Below, one piece after another: positions 34,040-42,446 of a stretch of 64,000 bases of DNA; position 1 is the stretch's first letter; the number at the start of each line of letters is the position of its first letter. Origin of the DNA: DATJPR01 sp035506295 (lineage in GTDB: Bacteria > Bacteroidota > Ignavibacteria > UBA10030 > UBA6906). The notes under the pieces are model-generated. The model had not been told where the DNA came from. It saw only the letters and a list, made by a program, of their open reading frames with translations, and did no database searches. Position numbers and translations under genes: made by a program. The stretch spans positions 1-64,000 of the forward strand of contig DATJPR010000146.1 of the NCBI GenBank assembly GCA_035506295.1, in the 5' to 3' direction.

Positions 34040-35089
34040 ATGACGGTTGAGCAGATCCAAGGCGTCGATCGTTCCAATATGCTGGGCCTGATCAAGGCGT
34101 TCCCGGACAACATTGCGGAAGCCATGCGCATCGGCTACGAAACGGGCGCGAAGATCAACGCCCGGGGAATTCACAACATCGTGCTGTGCGGGCTGGGAGG
34201 GTCGGCGATCGGCGGCGATCTGCTCAAGAGCTATCTCGCCGACGAACTCGATGTCCCGTTCCAGGTAAACCGGCATTACACGTTGCCAGGGTTCGTCGGA
34301 CCGTCGTCGCTGGTCATCATCTCCAGTTATTCGGGAAATACGGAAGAGACCACGACCGCTCATCGCGAGGCCCTTCGGCGCAAGGCAAAGATCCTCTGCA
34401 TTTCGTCCAACGGCATCACGGAGCAGGTCGCGAAGAACAAGAAGACGCCATTCATAAAGATCCCGGGAGGCCTGCCTCCTCGAGCCGCGCTTGCGTATTC
34501 CTTCTTTCCTCTCCTGATCGCCCTCGGGAAATCGGGGTTCATCAAAGACCGGAAACGGGACATCATGGAAACAATCGGGCTCTTGAGGGAAAAGGGGCCG
34601 TCGTATGCCGATCTCAACCCCGACGTGAACCCGGCGTTGAAACTCGCGGGGCAACTGCAAGGACGGTTGGGAGTCTTCTATTCTTCCACCGAACGCTTCG
34701 ACGCGGTGAATACGCGGTGGCGGGGGCAGATGGCCGAGAACGGGAAGACCCTCACGTTCGGCAACGTCCTCCCGGAGATGAACCACAACGAGCTCGTCGG
34801 CTGGAAGGTCCTGACCAACCTGATGCGCGAGACGCAGGTGGTGTTCCTGCGCGACAAGGAGGACCATCCGCGCGTGCAGAAACGCATGGACGTCACGATC
34901 GACGTCCTGCGGCGCTACACCGACCGCATCCTCGAAGTGCACAGCGAGGGCCGATCCCTTCTCGCGCGGATGTTCTCGCTGATCCATCTCGGGGATTGGA
35001 CGAGCTTCTACCTGGCCGTCCTCAACGGCGTCGATCCCACTCCGGTGGAGGTCATCGATCATTTAAAGAGTGAATTGGGAAAGGTGTAA
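34040..35089 (+). CDS. Bifunctional phosphoglucose/phosphomannose isomerase
   Basis: This 349-residue enzyme interconverts fructose-6-phosphate with glucose-6-phosphate and mannose-6-phosphate. The SIS domain motifs CGLGGSAIGGDLLKSYL and IISSYSGNTEETTTA identify the PGI/PMI family rather than classical Pgi, and LPPRAALAYSFFPLL and EMNHNELVGW are also typical. It follows ptsI after 12 bases, so hexose isomerisation and the PTS core are co-transcribed. Confidence 0.92.
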   Translation: MTVEQIQGVDRSNMLGLIKAFPDNIAEAMRIGYETGAKINARGIHNIVLCGLGGSAIGGDLLKSYLADELDVPFQVNRHYTLPGFVGPSSLVIISSYSGNTEETTTAHREALRRKAKILCISSNGITEQVAKNKKTPFIKIPGGLPPRAALAYSFFPLLIALGKSGFIKDRKRDIMETIGLLREKGPSYADLNPDVNPALKLAGQLQGRLGVFYSSTERFDAVNTRWRGQMAENGKTLTFGNVLPEMNHNELVGWKVLTNLMRETQVVFLRDKEDHPRVQKRMDVTIDVLRRYTDRILEVHSEGRSLLARMFSLIHLGDWTSFYLAVLNGVDPTPVEVIDHLKSELGKV

Positions 35090-35093
35090 GGAG

Positions 35094-35195
35094 ATGAGGC
35101 TCAGCAAGGAACAGCGGATCGCGCTTGTCGTGGCGATCTTCGCGCTCGCGCTCATCGTGCTGGTCACCGTCTTCCGGAACGGCACCTCCTGGTAG
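35094..35195 (+). CDS. Putative small single-pass membrane protein, 33 aa
   Basis: An ATG at 35094, 4 bases after the isomerase stop, opens 33 codons encoding a charged start (MRLSKEQR), a clean hydrophobic helix (IALVVAIFALALIVLVTVF) and a short RNGTSW end. GGAG lies immediately before the ATG, which is closer than ideal; an in-frame GTG at 35070 would overlap the upstream gene. The composition argues for a real transmembrane peptide, but nothing is known of its function. Confidence 0.45.
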   Translation: MRLSKEQRIALVVAIFALALIVLVTVFRNGTSW

Positions 35196-35199
35196 CCGG

Positions 35200-35228
35200 T
35201 TGCAACTCCCGGCCATTGATGCTATCTT
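35200..35228 (+). promoter_or_regulatory. Sigma70-like promoter for the envelope operon
   Basis: TTGCAA (35200-35205), 17 bp and TATCTT (35223-35228) precede the ATG at 35283 by 54 bp. Confidence 0.55.
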
Positions 35229-35282
35229 GCAAAGGACCCGCATGACCATCGGCGGTCTTCGACTGTGCAGGAGGAAGTGAGG

Positions 35283-38102
35283 ATGAAGTCCTGGACTCTG
35301 GCCTTTCTCATACTGTTCCTGTTCCCCGCCGCGGCAACCTCGCAATTCTATTTCTTCGGACGGAACAAAGTCCAGTACACGGACTTCGAGTGGCACGTCC
35401 TGAAGACCAAGCATTTCGACATCTACTATTATCCGGAGATGAAGGATCTCGCCGAGTACGGCGCATCCTTCGCCGAGGAGAGCTACACTCTTCTCGAGAA
35501 GAAATTCAACCATTCCGTCAACTCGCGCATCCCCCTCATCTTCTACAGCTCCCACCTCCACTTCGAGCAAACCAATACCACTGCCGGGTTCATCCCCGAG
35601 GGCGTCGGCGGGTTCTTTGAGTTCGTGAAAGGACGGGTCGTCATCCCTGCCGATGGTTCGATCGCGCAGTTCCGACACGTGATCAGGCACGAGCTGGTCC
35701 ACGTCTTCACCACGAGCAAGATCTACCGCGTGCTCTCCGAGCACAGGAAATCGAGCGACCGCTTTCCTCCGCTCTGGTTCACCGAAGGACTCGCCGAATA
35801 CTGGTCCACCGACTGGGATTCCCAGGGCGAGATGGTCATGCGCGATGCGGTGCTGAACGGCACCGTTGCAGGGCTCGACGACATGGACCGCATCTACGGA
35901 TCGTTCCAGATGTACAAGGAAGGGCAGAATGCGCTGCAGTTCCTCTCGGAGCGGTATGGCGAAGAGAAGATCCTTGCCCTCATGGAGAATTTTTGGAAGG
36001 AAACCTCGTTCAGCGACGTCTTCAAAATCACCATCGGGAAGAACTACCGGGAATTCGATGAGGAATGGCTGTACGCACTGCGGAAAGAGTACTACCCCCT
36101 CCTTCAGGATGAGGATGTCCCCAGCCGCGCATCGCGTCCGATCGCGCGGGAGGGATTCAATTCGAAACCGGTGGTGATGGAAGTGGATTCCCTGCGCGAG
36201 GTCCTGTTCATCGCCAACCGGACGGGATACACGGGCATCTATGAGAAGAACCTGTCATCCAGAGACCCGGAAGACGATGGTGAGCAGATCATCGAAGGGG
36301 AACGAAGCGATGAATTTGAAGCATTCCACCTGCTCCGCGGGAGAATCGATGTTACGAAGCATGGGATCCTCGCGTTCACGACCAAGAGCGGAGAGAACGA
36401 TGTCCTCTACCTGTACGACGTGAGGAAGGGAGACGTCCTCCGGTCGTTCCGATGGCCGAACATCGTCAGTGTCGGGTCGGTCTCCTGGGCGCCTGACGGC
36501 ATGCGTCTCGCGTTCTCCGCGATCGACAAAGGCGGCAAGAGCGATCTGTATATGCTGAACACGGAAACAGGCGACACGACCCGCCTCACCAATGATTACT
36601 ACGACGACCGGGATCCCGCATGGTCGCCGGACGGATCGGTGATCGCGTTCAGTTCGGACAGGACGTCGTACGGGTCACGCGGGACCTACAACCTTTTTCT
36701 GTACACGATCGCCACGGGTTCGATCGACTATCTCACTTATGGTCCCTCGAGCGACGACTCCCCGGCGTGGTCGAAGGACGGGAAGCTTCTTGCCTTTACT
36801 TCCGACGCCGGCGGTGTCCAGAATATCTGGGCGATGGACATGCACCAGGACCTCACGGGACCGACGAGGACCATCAAACAGATCACGCGGTTCACGACGT
36901 CGGCGTTTGATCCGGCGTGGGATTCGTCCGGCGATCTCGTCTTTTCGACATTTGAAAAGTACAGTTTCCAGATCCGGTCGCTGAAGAAGGTCAGCGCGGC
37001 GTTCGATACCTCGTCCATCTCGCATACCATCGACCTGTCATCACGCGAAGAGCAATGGCGGCCCCGACGGATCGCGGGCTTGTCCTCGCTCCAGCGCCTG
37101 CGCTATGCCGGCGAGTACAGTCTGGACATCGCACAGAGCGCGATATCGACAGACCCGGTGTTCGGCACGACGGGCGGCGCCATCCTGTCCCTGAGCGACA
37201 TCCTGGGGAACGAAGAGTATTATTTCCTTCTCTATAACACGGCGCAAACGCAGTCGGAATTTCTCTCGAGCTTCAACATCGCGATCTCCAGGATCTCGCT
37301 TGGCCAGAGAACCAACTACGCCTATGGCGTCTTCCGGTTTGCCGGACGGCGCTACGATCTGACGGACAAGGATGAGTTCTACTACGAGCGTGTCTTCGGT
37401 GCGTATTTTACCCTCAGCTATCCCCTGACCAGGTTCGAACGGATCGAAGCCACCACGAGCATCAGCAATTCATCGAAGCTCGCCGACGTTGCGATCGCCG
37501 AAAGGAAAGCGCTGCTGCTTTCCAATTCCCTCTCGTTCGTTCATGACAACACTATCTGGGGACCGACCGGGCCACTCGACGGCAGCAGATTCAACCTTAC
37601 GCTCGCCTATACCTCCGACGTCCAGTATTCGAACGTGGATTATGTGACGATCATTGCCGATTACCGGAACTATATCCGGCTCGCGACGAGGAGCGCCTTC
37701 GCCACCCGGCTCTGGCTCTTCTACAATCACGGGAAGGAGTCTCGTCAGTTTGTGATGGGCGGAAGCTGGGACCTCCGGGGGTACCCCTTGTGGAGCCTCC
37801 ATGGTGAGAAGCTCTGGCTGGTAAGCAACGAATTGCGTTTCCCGTTTGTCGACCAACTCGCCTTCAAATTCCCGTTCGGCGGGATCGGCTTCTGGGGGAT
37901 CCGGGGAGCGTTGTTCTTCGATGCCGGCGCTGTCTGGGACACGCAGTACACGGAGACACTCGGCAGCATGGGCGGCGGCCTCCGCCTGAATCTCGGCGGC
38001 ATTCTCGTTCTCCGGTTCGATGTCGGCAAGCGCATCGAGAACAACTTCACGACGATCGAGAATGATTGGTTTACGCAATTTTTCTTCGGATGGGACTTTT
38101 AG
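35283..38102 (+). CDS. Peptidase-MA-like / WD40-like propeller / Omp85-type barrel fusion protein
   Basis: The 939-residue protein has a signal peptide (MKSWTLAFLILFLFPAAATS) and three parts. Residues about 25-280 form a gluzincin peptidase-MA-like domain with VIRHELVHVFTT (HExxH) and WFTEGLAEYWS (third ligand Glu). Residues about 290-590 hold TolB/PD40 propeller blades, for example SVSWAPDGMRLAFS, DPAWSPDGSVIAFSSD and SPAWSKDGKLLAFTSD. The last 330 residues have alternating amphipathic strands, GGSWDLRGYPLW and GALFFDAGAVWD, and end in aromatic FFGWDF, as in BamA-type outer membrane barrels. It may be a surface protease or barrel-anchored sensor. Start ATG 35283 is supported by AGGAGGAAGTGAGG. 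Confidence 0.85.
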   Translation: MKSWTLAFLILFLFPAAATSQFYFFGRNKVQYTDFEWHVLKTKHFDIYYYPEMKDLAEYGASFAEESYTLLEKKFNHSVNSRIPLIFYSSHLHFEQTNTTAGFIPEGVGGFFEFVKGRVVIPADGSIAQFRHVIRHELVHVFTTSKIYRVLSEHRKSSDRFPPLWFTEGLAEYWSTDWDSQGEMVMRDAVLNGTVAGLDDMDRIYGSFQMYKEGQNALQFLSERYGEEKILALMENFWKETSFSDVFKITIGKNYREFDEEWLYALRKEYYPLLQDEDVPSRASRPIAREGFNSKPVVMEVDSLREVLFIANRTGYTGIYEKNLSSRDPEDDGEQIIEGERSDEFEAFHLLRGRIDVTKHGILAFTTKSGENDVLYLYDVRKGDVLRSFRWPNIVSVGSVSWAPDGMRLAFSAIDKGGKSDLYMLNTETGDTTRLTNDYYDDRDPAWSPDGSVIAFSSDRTSYGSRGTYNLFLYTIATGSIDYLTYGPSSDDSPAWSKDGKLLAFTSDAGGVQNIWAMDMHQDLTGPTRTIKQITRFTTSAFDPAWDSSGDLVFSTFEKYSFQIRSLKKVSAAFDTSSISHTIDLSSREEQWRPRRIAGLSSLQRLRYAGEYSLDIAQSAISTDPVFGTTGGAILSLSDILGNEEYYFLLYNTAQTQSEFLSSFNIAISRISLGQRTNYAYGVFRFAGRRYDLTDKDEFYYERVFGAYFTLSYPLTRFERIEATTSISNSSKLADVAIAERKALLLSNSLSFVHDNTIWGPTGPLDGSRFNLTLAYTSDVQYSNVDYVTIIADYRNYIRLATRSAFATRLWLFYNHGKESRQFVMGGSWDLRGYPLWSLHGEKLWLVSNELRFPFVDQLAFKFPFGGIGFWGIRGALFFDAGAVWDTQYTETLGSMGGGLRLNLGGILVLRFDVGKRIENNFTTIENDWFTQFFFGWDF

Positions 38103-38119
38103 CCGTGATGAGGCGTTGA

Positions 38120-38212
38120 GGAGACTTTGAAAGCGTGAGAGTGCGAGAGTGAGGGAGCGCGAGAGTGTGAGACAGCAAGATTTTGGGACTGTAGAACTCT
38201 GAGAATGTGAGC
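38120..38212 (+). repeat. Long low-complexity GTGAGAGT-type repeat block
   Basis: About 90 bases of degenerate 7-9 base units (GACTTTGAAAGCGTGAGAGT, then GCGAGAGTGAGGGAG and so on) start 18 bases after the stop of the fusion-protein gene. They are related to the blocks at 9563 and 57661 and have no coding potential. Confidence 0.6.
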
Positions 38213-38223
38213 CGACAATAAAT

Positions 38224-39444
38224 ATGCACCGCTTTCTTCCTACATCCTCCATCCTCCTTCCTACTCTTAGCCGAATCCACGGATCGCTTTCTGCATACTC
38301 CTTACTGCATACTGCCTGCTTTCTGCTCTGTCTTGTCCTCGTCAGCTGTGGTGGTCTTCGCATCGAGCGTTCGATCATCGTCCGGCCTGGAGATGTCCTG
38401 ACGTACGGCGGGAACAATCAGCGCACGGCGGACTACGATTCGTCGATCCCCGATTCTCTGGTCGAATATTGGGAGAAGGATCTCTCTGCGGGGATGGGGA
38501 GCGGATCACCCCTCTTGCTCGATAGCATGGTGGTCGGAGGATCGCTTCGCGGCGAGCTGTATGCCATTAATATCCGAACAGGAAAGCTGGTCGGTTCGAT
38601 CAGACTCGATGACGCCACCCCGGGTTCGCCGGCGATCGATGCCAATGTCGTCGTTCTCCCGATGAGCGGCGGGAACGAATCGATGGAGGCGTACAATCTC
38701 AATGACGGTCGGACCGTCTGGCGCAAGAAATATGAAGACGTCGAGATGTCGCCGTTGCTCATCGCGAAGCGGGTCTATTTCGGCACGATCGCGGGATCGA
38801 TTTACTGCATCGAGCGTATTTCCGGCGACGTCGTCTGGAAGTACGAGCTGCCCGATAACCGGCGGTTCAACGGGTTCCATGCTCTCCCCGCGGCGAATGA
38901 TTCTCTTCTCTTCTTTGGATGCGACGACGGTTCGCTCTATGCCCTCAGAATCTCGGATGGCGCACTGCGCTGGAATACTCCAGTCGACGGTCCGATTGTC
39001 GGGGGAACGGCGCTGATGGGCGACGACGTCGTGGCGACAACCCTGCCCGGAAGCGTCATTGCAATCAATCCGGCCACCGGGGCGATACGATGGACGTCCT
39101 CCACAGGATCGGCGCTGTACGCACCGCCAGCGGTTTGCGGCGACACGGTGGTCGTTGGTGGCATTGACGGGGTCATGCATGCCATCGACGGCCGCGACGG
39201 CAAGGAAATCTGGAAAACCAATCTCGACGGGCCCGTGAACGCCGGAGCGGCGATCGCGGGCGGAAAAGTCTTCGTCGGAACGCTAAAGAAGATCTTCTTC
39301 GCGTTGAGCCTCGCCGACGGACACATCATCTTCTCGAAGGAATTGGACGGGCGCGTCAAATCCCCGGCGGTCGTCGGCTACGAAAGAGTGTTTGTCTCAA
39401 CGGATGAATTCACCCTCTTCTGTTTCGGAAAGGCGGCGCGATGA
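38224..39444 (+). CDS. PQQ-propeller lipoprotein (BamB-like)
   Basis: The 406-residue protein has a lipobox LVSC (Cys42), so it is probably a lipoprotein. The mature part is a beta-propeller of PQQ/BamB type with repeated blades such as GSLRGELYAINIRTGKLVGS, GTIAGSIYCIERISGDVVWK and GGIDGVMHAIDGRDGKEIWK. BamB-type proteins are scaffolds of outer membrane assembly; here it lies between a barrel protein and a PEGA protein, which fits. The first 35 codons are encoded by pyrimidine-rich repeat sequence (38235-38322), so the signal peptide is long and unusual; a later non-ATG start cannot be excluded. Confidence 0.8.
   Translation: MHRFLPTSSILLPTLSRIHGSLSAYSLLHTACFLLCLVLVSCGGLRIERSIIVRPGDVLTYGGNNQRTADYDSSIPDSLVEYWEKDLSAGMGSGSPLLLDSMVVGGSLRGELYAINIRTGKLVGSIRLDDATPGSPAIDANVVVLPMSGGNESMEAYNLNDGRTVWRKKYEDVEMSPLLIAKRVYFGTIAGSIYCIERISGDVVWKYELPDNRRFNGFHALPAANDSLLFFGCDDGSLYALRISDGALRWNTPVDGPIVGGTALMGDDVVATTLPGSVIAINPATGAIRWTSSTGSALYAPPAVCGDTVVVGGIDGVMHAIDGRDGKEIWKTNLDGPVNAGAAIAGGKVFVGTLKKIFFALSLADGHIIFSKELDGRVKSPAVVGYERVFVSTDEFTLFCFGKAAR
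38235..38322 (-). repeat. Pyrimidine-rich repeat blocks inside the 5' end of the lipoprotein gene
   Basis: TTCCTACATCCTCCATCCTC (38237 onwards) and TACTCCTTACTGCATACTGC (38297 onwards) are short-period repeats. The reverse complement of the first reads GAGTAGGAAG...GTAGGAAG, matching the blocks after GNAT (287) and rsmE (57634). Confidence 0.55.
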
Positions 39445-40214
39445 GAGTTCTTCCGTTTGCCGTAGCGGCATTGGTGGGAACCGGGGTCGCGGCCGCGGGC
39501 GTCCCGGACTCCACCAGGGCCTCACTCACAGTGGAGACACCCCGACGACGCGCGCTCGTGATCGTTGATTCCTCAATGAAGGGCTACACGCCATTGACCA
39601 TCGACACGCTTGTCGCCGGGATGCACGAGGTCCGGCTTCTCGCGTTGCCGGTGACACGATGGGCCGAAGGTCCGGTCTTCGACACGGTCAGTCTCCGGCA
39701 GGGTGAGCATCGAACGCTCGAATACGCGCTGCCGCCGACTTTCAGACTGTCGTCCGCCCCTTCGGGAGCAACGGCCTGGAAAGGAGCCACCAGCTTGGGC
39801 GTCACCCCTCTCACGCTCCCGATGAAGAGCGTCCTTCCCGGGGATTCTCTCATCCTGCGTGAGAACGGATTTGAGGAGGCAATGGTGACCGTTCCGGATA
39901 CCTTGCACAACGACCTCATGGTGCCGCTTAGACGGCTCTGGGCCCCTGAAGCGTTGTCCGAGCCCATGGAGGTCGCAAAGAACGGTGAACAGACGTCGAT
40001 CCATCTGCTCGGACCGATCGCGGGAGCAGTGATAGCAGGCACGATTTCGGCTTTCTGCAAGATCCACGCGGACGATGTGAACAATCAATACCTTGCGACA
40101 GGAGATGGCACTCTACTAAGAGAAGTGCGGCGTTATGATCTCCTGTCGGCGATAACGCTCGTGGTTGCGGAAACCGGGATGGCGCTGCTCGCCTATTTCC
40201 TTCTGAATCCCTGA
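39441..40214 (+). CDS. PEGA domain envelope protein
   Basis: The 257-residue protein has a signal peptide (MRVLPFAVAALVGTGVAAAG). It then shows PEGA-type modules with the pattern ALVIVDSSMKGYTPLTIDTL..G.HEVRL and, weaker, SAPSGATAWKGATSLGVTPL. Two hydrophobic segments follow near the C-terminus (LLGPIAGAVIAGTISAF and LLSAITLVVAETGMALLAYF). PEGA domains are found in envelope proteins that contact peptidoglycan or sugars. Its ATG overlaps the lipoprotein stop by 4 bases. Confidence 0.7.
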   Translation: MRVLPFAVAALVGTGVAAAGVPDSTRASLTVETPRRRALVIVDSSMKGYTPLTIDTLVAGMHEVRLLALPVTRWAEGPVFDTVSLRQGEHRTLEYALPPTFRLSSAPSGATAWKGATSLGVTPLTLPMKSVLPGDSLILRENGFEEAMVTVPDTLHNDLMVPLRRLWAPEALSEPMEVAKNGEQTSIHLLGPIAGAVIAGTISAFCKIHADDVNNQYLATGDGTLLREVRRYDLLSAITLVVAETGMALLAYFLLNP

Positions 40215-40215
40215 C

Positions 40216-40271
40216 GGAAATCGTTCGGAACGCATGATTTCCTTGACTTTGTTGAATACACCACCTATATT
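40216..40271 (+). promoter_or_regulatory. Promoter of the Crp/Fnr gene with inverted and direct repeats
   Basis: TTGACT (40243-40248), 17 bp and TATATT (40266-40271) form a strong sigma70-like promoter 45 bp before the ATG. An inverted repeat GGAAATC...GATTTCC (40216-40242) abuts the -35 box. The 9-mer TTCGGAACG occurs at 40224-40232 and again at 40273-40281, just after the -10. The repeats could be operators, perhaps for autoregulation. Confidence 0.55.
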
Positions 40272-40316
40272 TTTCGGAACGTGCGCGTCTGATCGTACGA
40301 CCGTTCATCCCCTACT

Positions 40317-41027
40317 ATGACTGACGGCATACTCCCTGCGACTGTAAAGGAGGACGTTGAGTTCCTGAAAAACGTCCCCATCCTCAGCGACCTCGAACCG
40401 GTTGATCTTGAAACGATCGCCCGCGTGGGCATGAGGAAGAAGTACAAGAAGGGCAGCATCATTCTCCTGGAGGAGGAAGCGGGGGCGGCGTTGTTCGTGA
40501 TCGTGAACGGCAAGGTCAAGATTGTCAGGATGGATGATGACGGGCGCGAAGTGATCCTCTCGATTCTTGGTGAGAGCGATTTCTTCGGTGAGATGGCGAT
40601 TCTGGACGGGCTGGCGCGTTCCGCCAGCGTCGTTGCCATCACCAAGTCCGAGCTCTTCATGATCCACCGGCGGGATTTCCTGAAGCTGTTGCATGATTTC
40701 CCCTCGGTCGCGATCGCTCTGCTCAAGGAATTGACGAATCGTCTGCGCAAAGCGGACGCGCAGATCAAAAGTTTATCGTTGAAGGATGCGTCCGGCCGCG
40801 TCGCCAATGTCGTGCTTCAGCTGGCAGACGAAATCGGCCGGATCCGCAAGGGCCGTGTGGAGATCGACGAGCTTCCCCTGCAGCAGGATCTCGCCAACAT
40901 GGCGGGCACGTCCCGGGAAACGATTTCGAGGATGATCCACGCCTTCATCAAGGAGGGGCACCTCGACATCGAACGCGGAAAGCTTATCATCAACGACTAC
41001 GAAAAATTCAAGACGCGTTATCTCTAA
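40317..41027 (+). CDS. Crp/Fnr family transcriptional regulator
   Basis: The 236-residue protein has an N-terminal cyclic-nucleotide-binding fold (about 15-135; IVNGKVKIVRMDDDGREVIL, GESDFFGEMAILDG, ARSASVVAI) and a C-terminal winged helix (about 155-230) with recognition helix MAGTSRETISRMIHAF. The phosphate-binding cassette reads FGEMAILDGLARSASV, close to the cAMP-binding consensus (FGE..L.....R.A.v). There is no N-terminal cysteine cluster, so it is Crp-like rather than Fnr-like. It is preceded by its own promoter. Confidence 0.92.
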   Translation: MTDGILPATVKEDVEFLKNVPILSDLEPVDLETIARVGMRKKYKKGSIILLEEEAGAALFVIVNGKVKIVRMDDDGREVILSILGESDFFGEMAILDGLARSASVVAITKSELFMIHRRDFLKLLHDFPSVAIALLKELTNRLRKADAQIKSLSLKDASGRVANVVLQLADEIGRIRKGRVEIDELPLQQDLANMAGTSRETISRMIHAFIKEGHLDIERGKLIINDYEKFKTRYL

Positions 41028-41069
41028 GGTGCGCGCCTCCGTTCTTTCCAACGAGTCAGCCGGCGTCGA

Positions 41070-41891
41070 ATGGGCGGGAAAGCCGATCTACATCTTCACA
41101 CGACGTATTCCGACGGCGCTCTCACTCCCCACGACCTCCTGATCCATGCAGCTCGGGCCGGTCTGACCATCATCAGCATCACGGACCATGACAATACCGG
41201 GGCTTTGCACGAGGCCGTCGAATTCGGCGCCTCCTTCGGTATCGAGGTGATCGCGGGTGTGGAGCTCAGCACGACGGTCGATGCCCAGGACATTCATCTC
41301 CTCGGGTATTTCATCGATCCGGAGAATGCGACGTTGCAGGAGCACCTCGCGGTGTTCCGCGTGGAGCGGAAACGGAGGGCGGAGCGCATTGTGCAGAAGC
41401 TTCACCAGCTGAAGCTCCCTCTCCCCTTCGAAGCGGTCCTTGCACGGGCCGGGACGGCGTCGATCGGTCGCCCGCATATCGCGGCGGCGCTTGTTGATGA
41501 AGGCCTCGTGGAGAACTATCAGTCGGCGTTCGCGAGATACCTCGGTTTCGGAAAACCGGCGTATGAACGCAAGTACCAGGTCCCCCCTCGCGAAGCAATC
41601 CGGATGGTTGCTGACGCAGGAGGGCTTTCCTTTGTTGCTCACCCGGGCAATGCTGTCGATGAACGGGTGATGCTTGCTCTCATCAAAGAAGGCGTTGACG
41701 GCATCGAGGTGGTGCATCCGTCGCACAGCGGTGAACGTGAAGCGTACTACCGCGGCATCGCAGAAGAGTATTTTCTTCTGACCAGCGGTGGTTCCGATTT
41801 TCACGGGGGAAAACGCAATGACCTCGATGTCCTCGGCAGGTATACTATTCCTGCGGACGTGGTGGAAATGATGCGCCGCCGTCTGCGGTGA
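41070..41891 (+). CDS. PHP domain phosphoesterase (RNase AM / nucleoside bisphosphatase type)
   Basis: The 273-residue protein has all PHP metal motifs: DLHLHTTYSDGALTP, ITDHDNTGAL, GVELS, FVAHPGN and GSDFHGGKR. This arrangement fits the YciV/TrpH branch that dephosphorylates 3',5'-nucleoside bisphosphates and degrades 5'-phosphorylated oligonucleotides. The start ATG lies 42 bases after the regulator. Its stop overlaps an in-frame GTG of the next reading frame. Confidence 0.88.
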   Translation: MGGKADLHLHTTYSDGALTPHDLLIHAARAGLTIISITDHDNTGALHEAVEFGASFGIEVIAGVELSTTVDAQDIHLLGYFIDPENATLQEHLAVFRVERKRRAERIVQKLHQLKLPLPFEAVLARAGTASIGRPHIAAALVDEGLVENYQSAFARYLGFGKPAYERKYQVPPREAIRMVADAGGLSFVAHPGNAVDERVMLALIKEGVDGIEVVHPSHSGEREAYYRGIAEEYFLLTSGGSDFHGGKRNDLDVLGRYTIPADVVEMMRRRLR

Positions 41892-41923
41892 TCAAGACAT
41901 CCTTCACATCAGGAACAATACTC

Positions 41924-42412
41924 GTGCGCACAGTCCAGGGTGTGCTCTCGGCCGGAGGATTGCGCTTCGGCATCGTTGTCAGCAGATTCAACGCGCTCGT
42001 CACCGGGCGGCTGCTGGACGGGGCGGTCGACTGTCTGCTCCGCCACGGGGCGTCCGAGGATGCTCTCACCACCGTGTACTGCCCGGGGGCATTTGAAATT
42101 CCACAGGTCGCCCAGCAGATGGCGCGCAGCGGCAGGTTTGACGGCGTGATCTGTCTCGGGTGCGTCATCCGGGGGGAAACACCGCACTTCGACTACATCG
42201 CGGCGGAAGTCGCCAAGGGGATTGGCCAGATTGCGCTGCAGACAAATATCCCGACCGCGTTCGGTGTCCTGACGACGGATACGCTGGAACAGGCGCTGGA
42301 ACGGGCGGGAGCCAAGGCGGGAAATAAGGGGTGGGATGCGGCGATCACGGCCATCGAGCTTGTTCAGCTCGCGCGTGCACTTCAGGGGGGGCCCGCTGAA
42401 AAGCGGTCGTGA
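41924..42412 (+). CDS. ribH: 6,7-dimethyl-8-ribityllumazine synthase
   Basis: RibH (162 residues) makes the riboflavin precursor lumazine. Motifs: RFGIVVSRFNALVTGRLLDG, CPGAFEIPQVAQQMA, GCVIRGETPHFDYI and AFGVLTTDTLEQALERAG. The GTG start at 41924 gives an N-terminus that aligns with known RibH proteins and has AGGAA 8 bases upstream; a GTG at 41888 would add 12 residues and overlap the PHP stop. Confidence 0.93.
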   Translation: MRTVQGVLSAGGLRFGIVVSRFNALVTGRLLDGAVDCLLRHGASEDALTTVYCPGAFEIPQVAQQMARSGRFDGVICLGCVIRGETPHFDYIAAEVAKGIGQIALQTNIPTAFGVLTTDTLEQALERAGAKAGNKGWDAAITAIELVQLARALQGGPAEKRS

Positions 42413-42446
42413 TGGTCTGGCTATGAAGAGAGGACTTCAAGGGCAT

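Noticed and set aside
33536..35062. About 500-codon open frame antisense to ptsI and the PGI/PMI gene
   Set aside because: It mirrors codons of the real genes and has no signal, motif or ribosome binding site.
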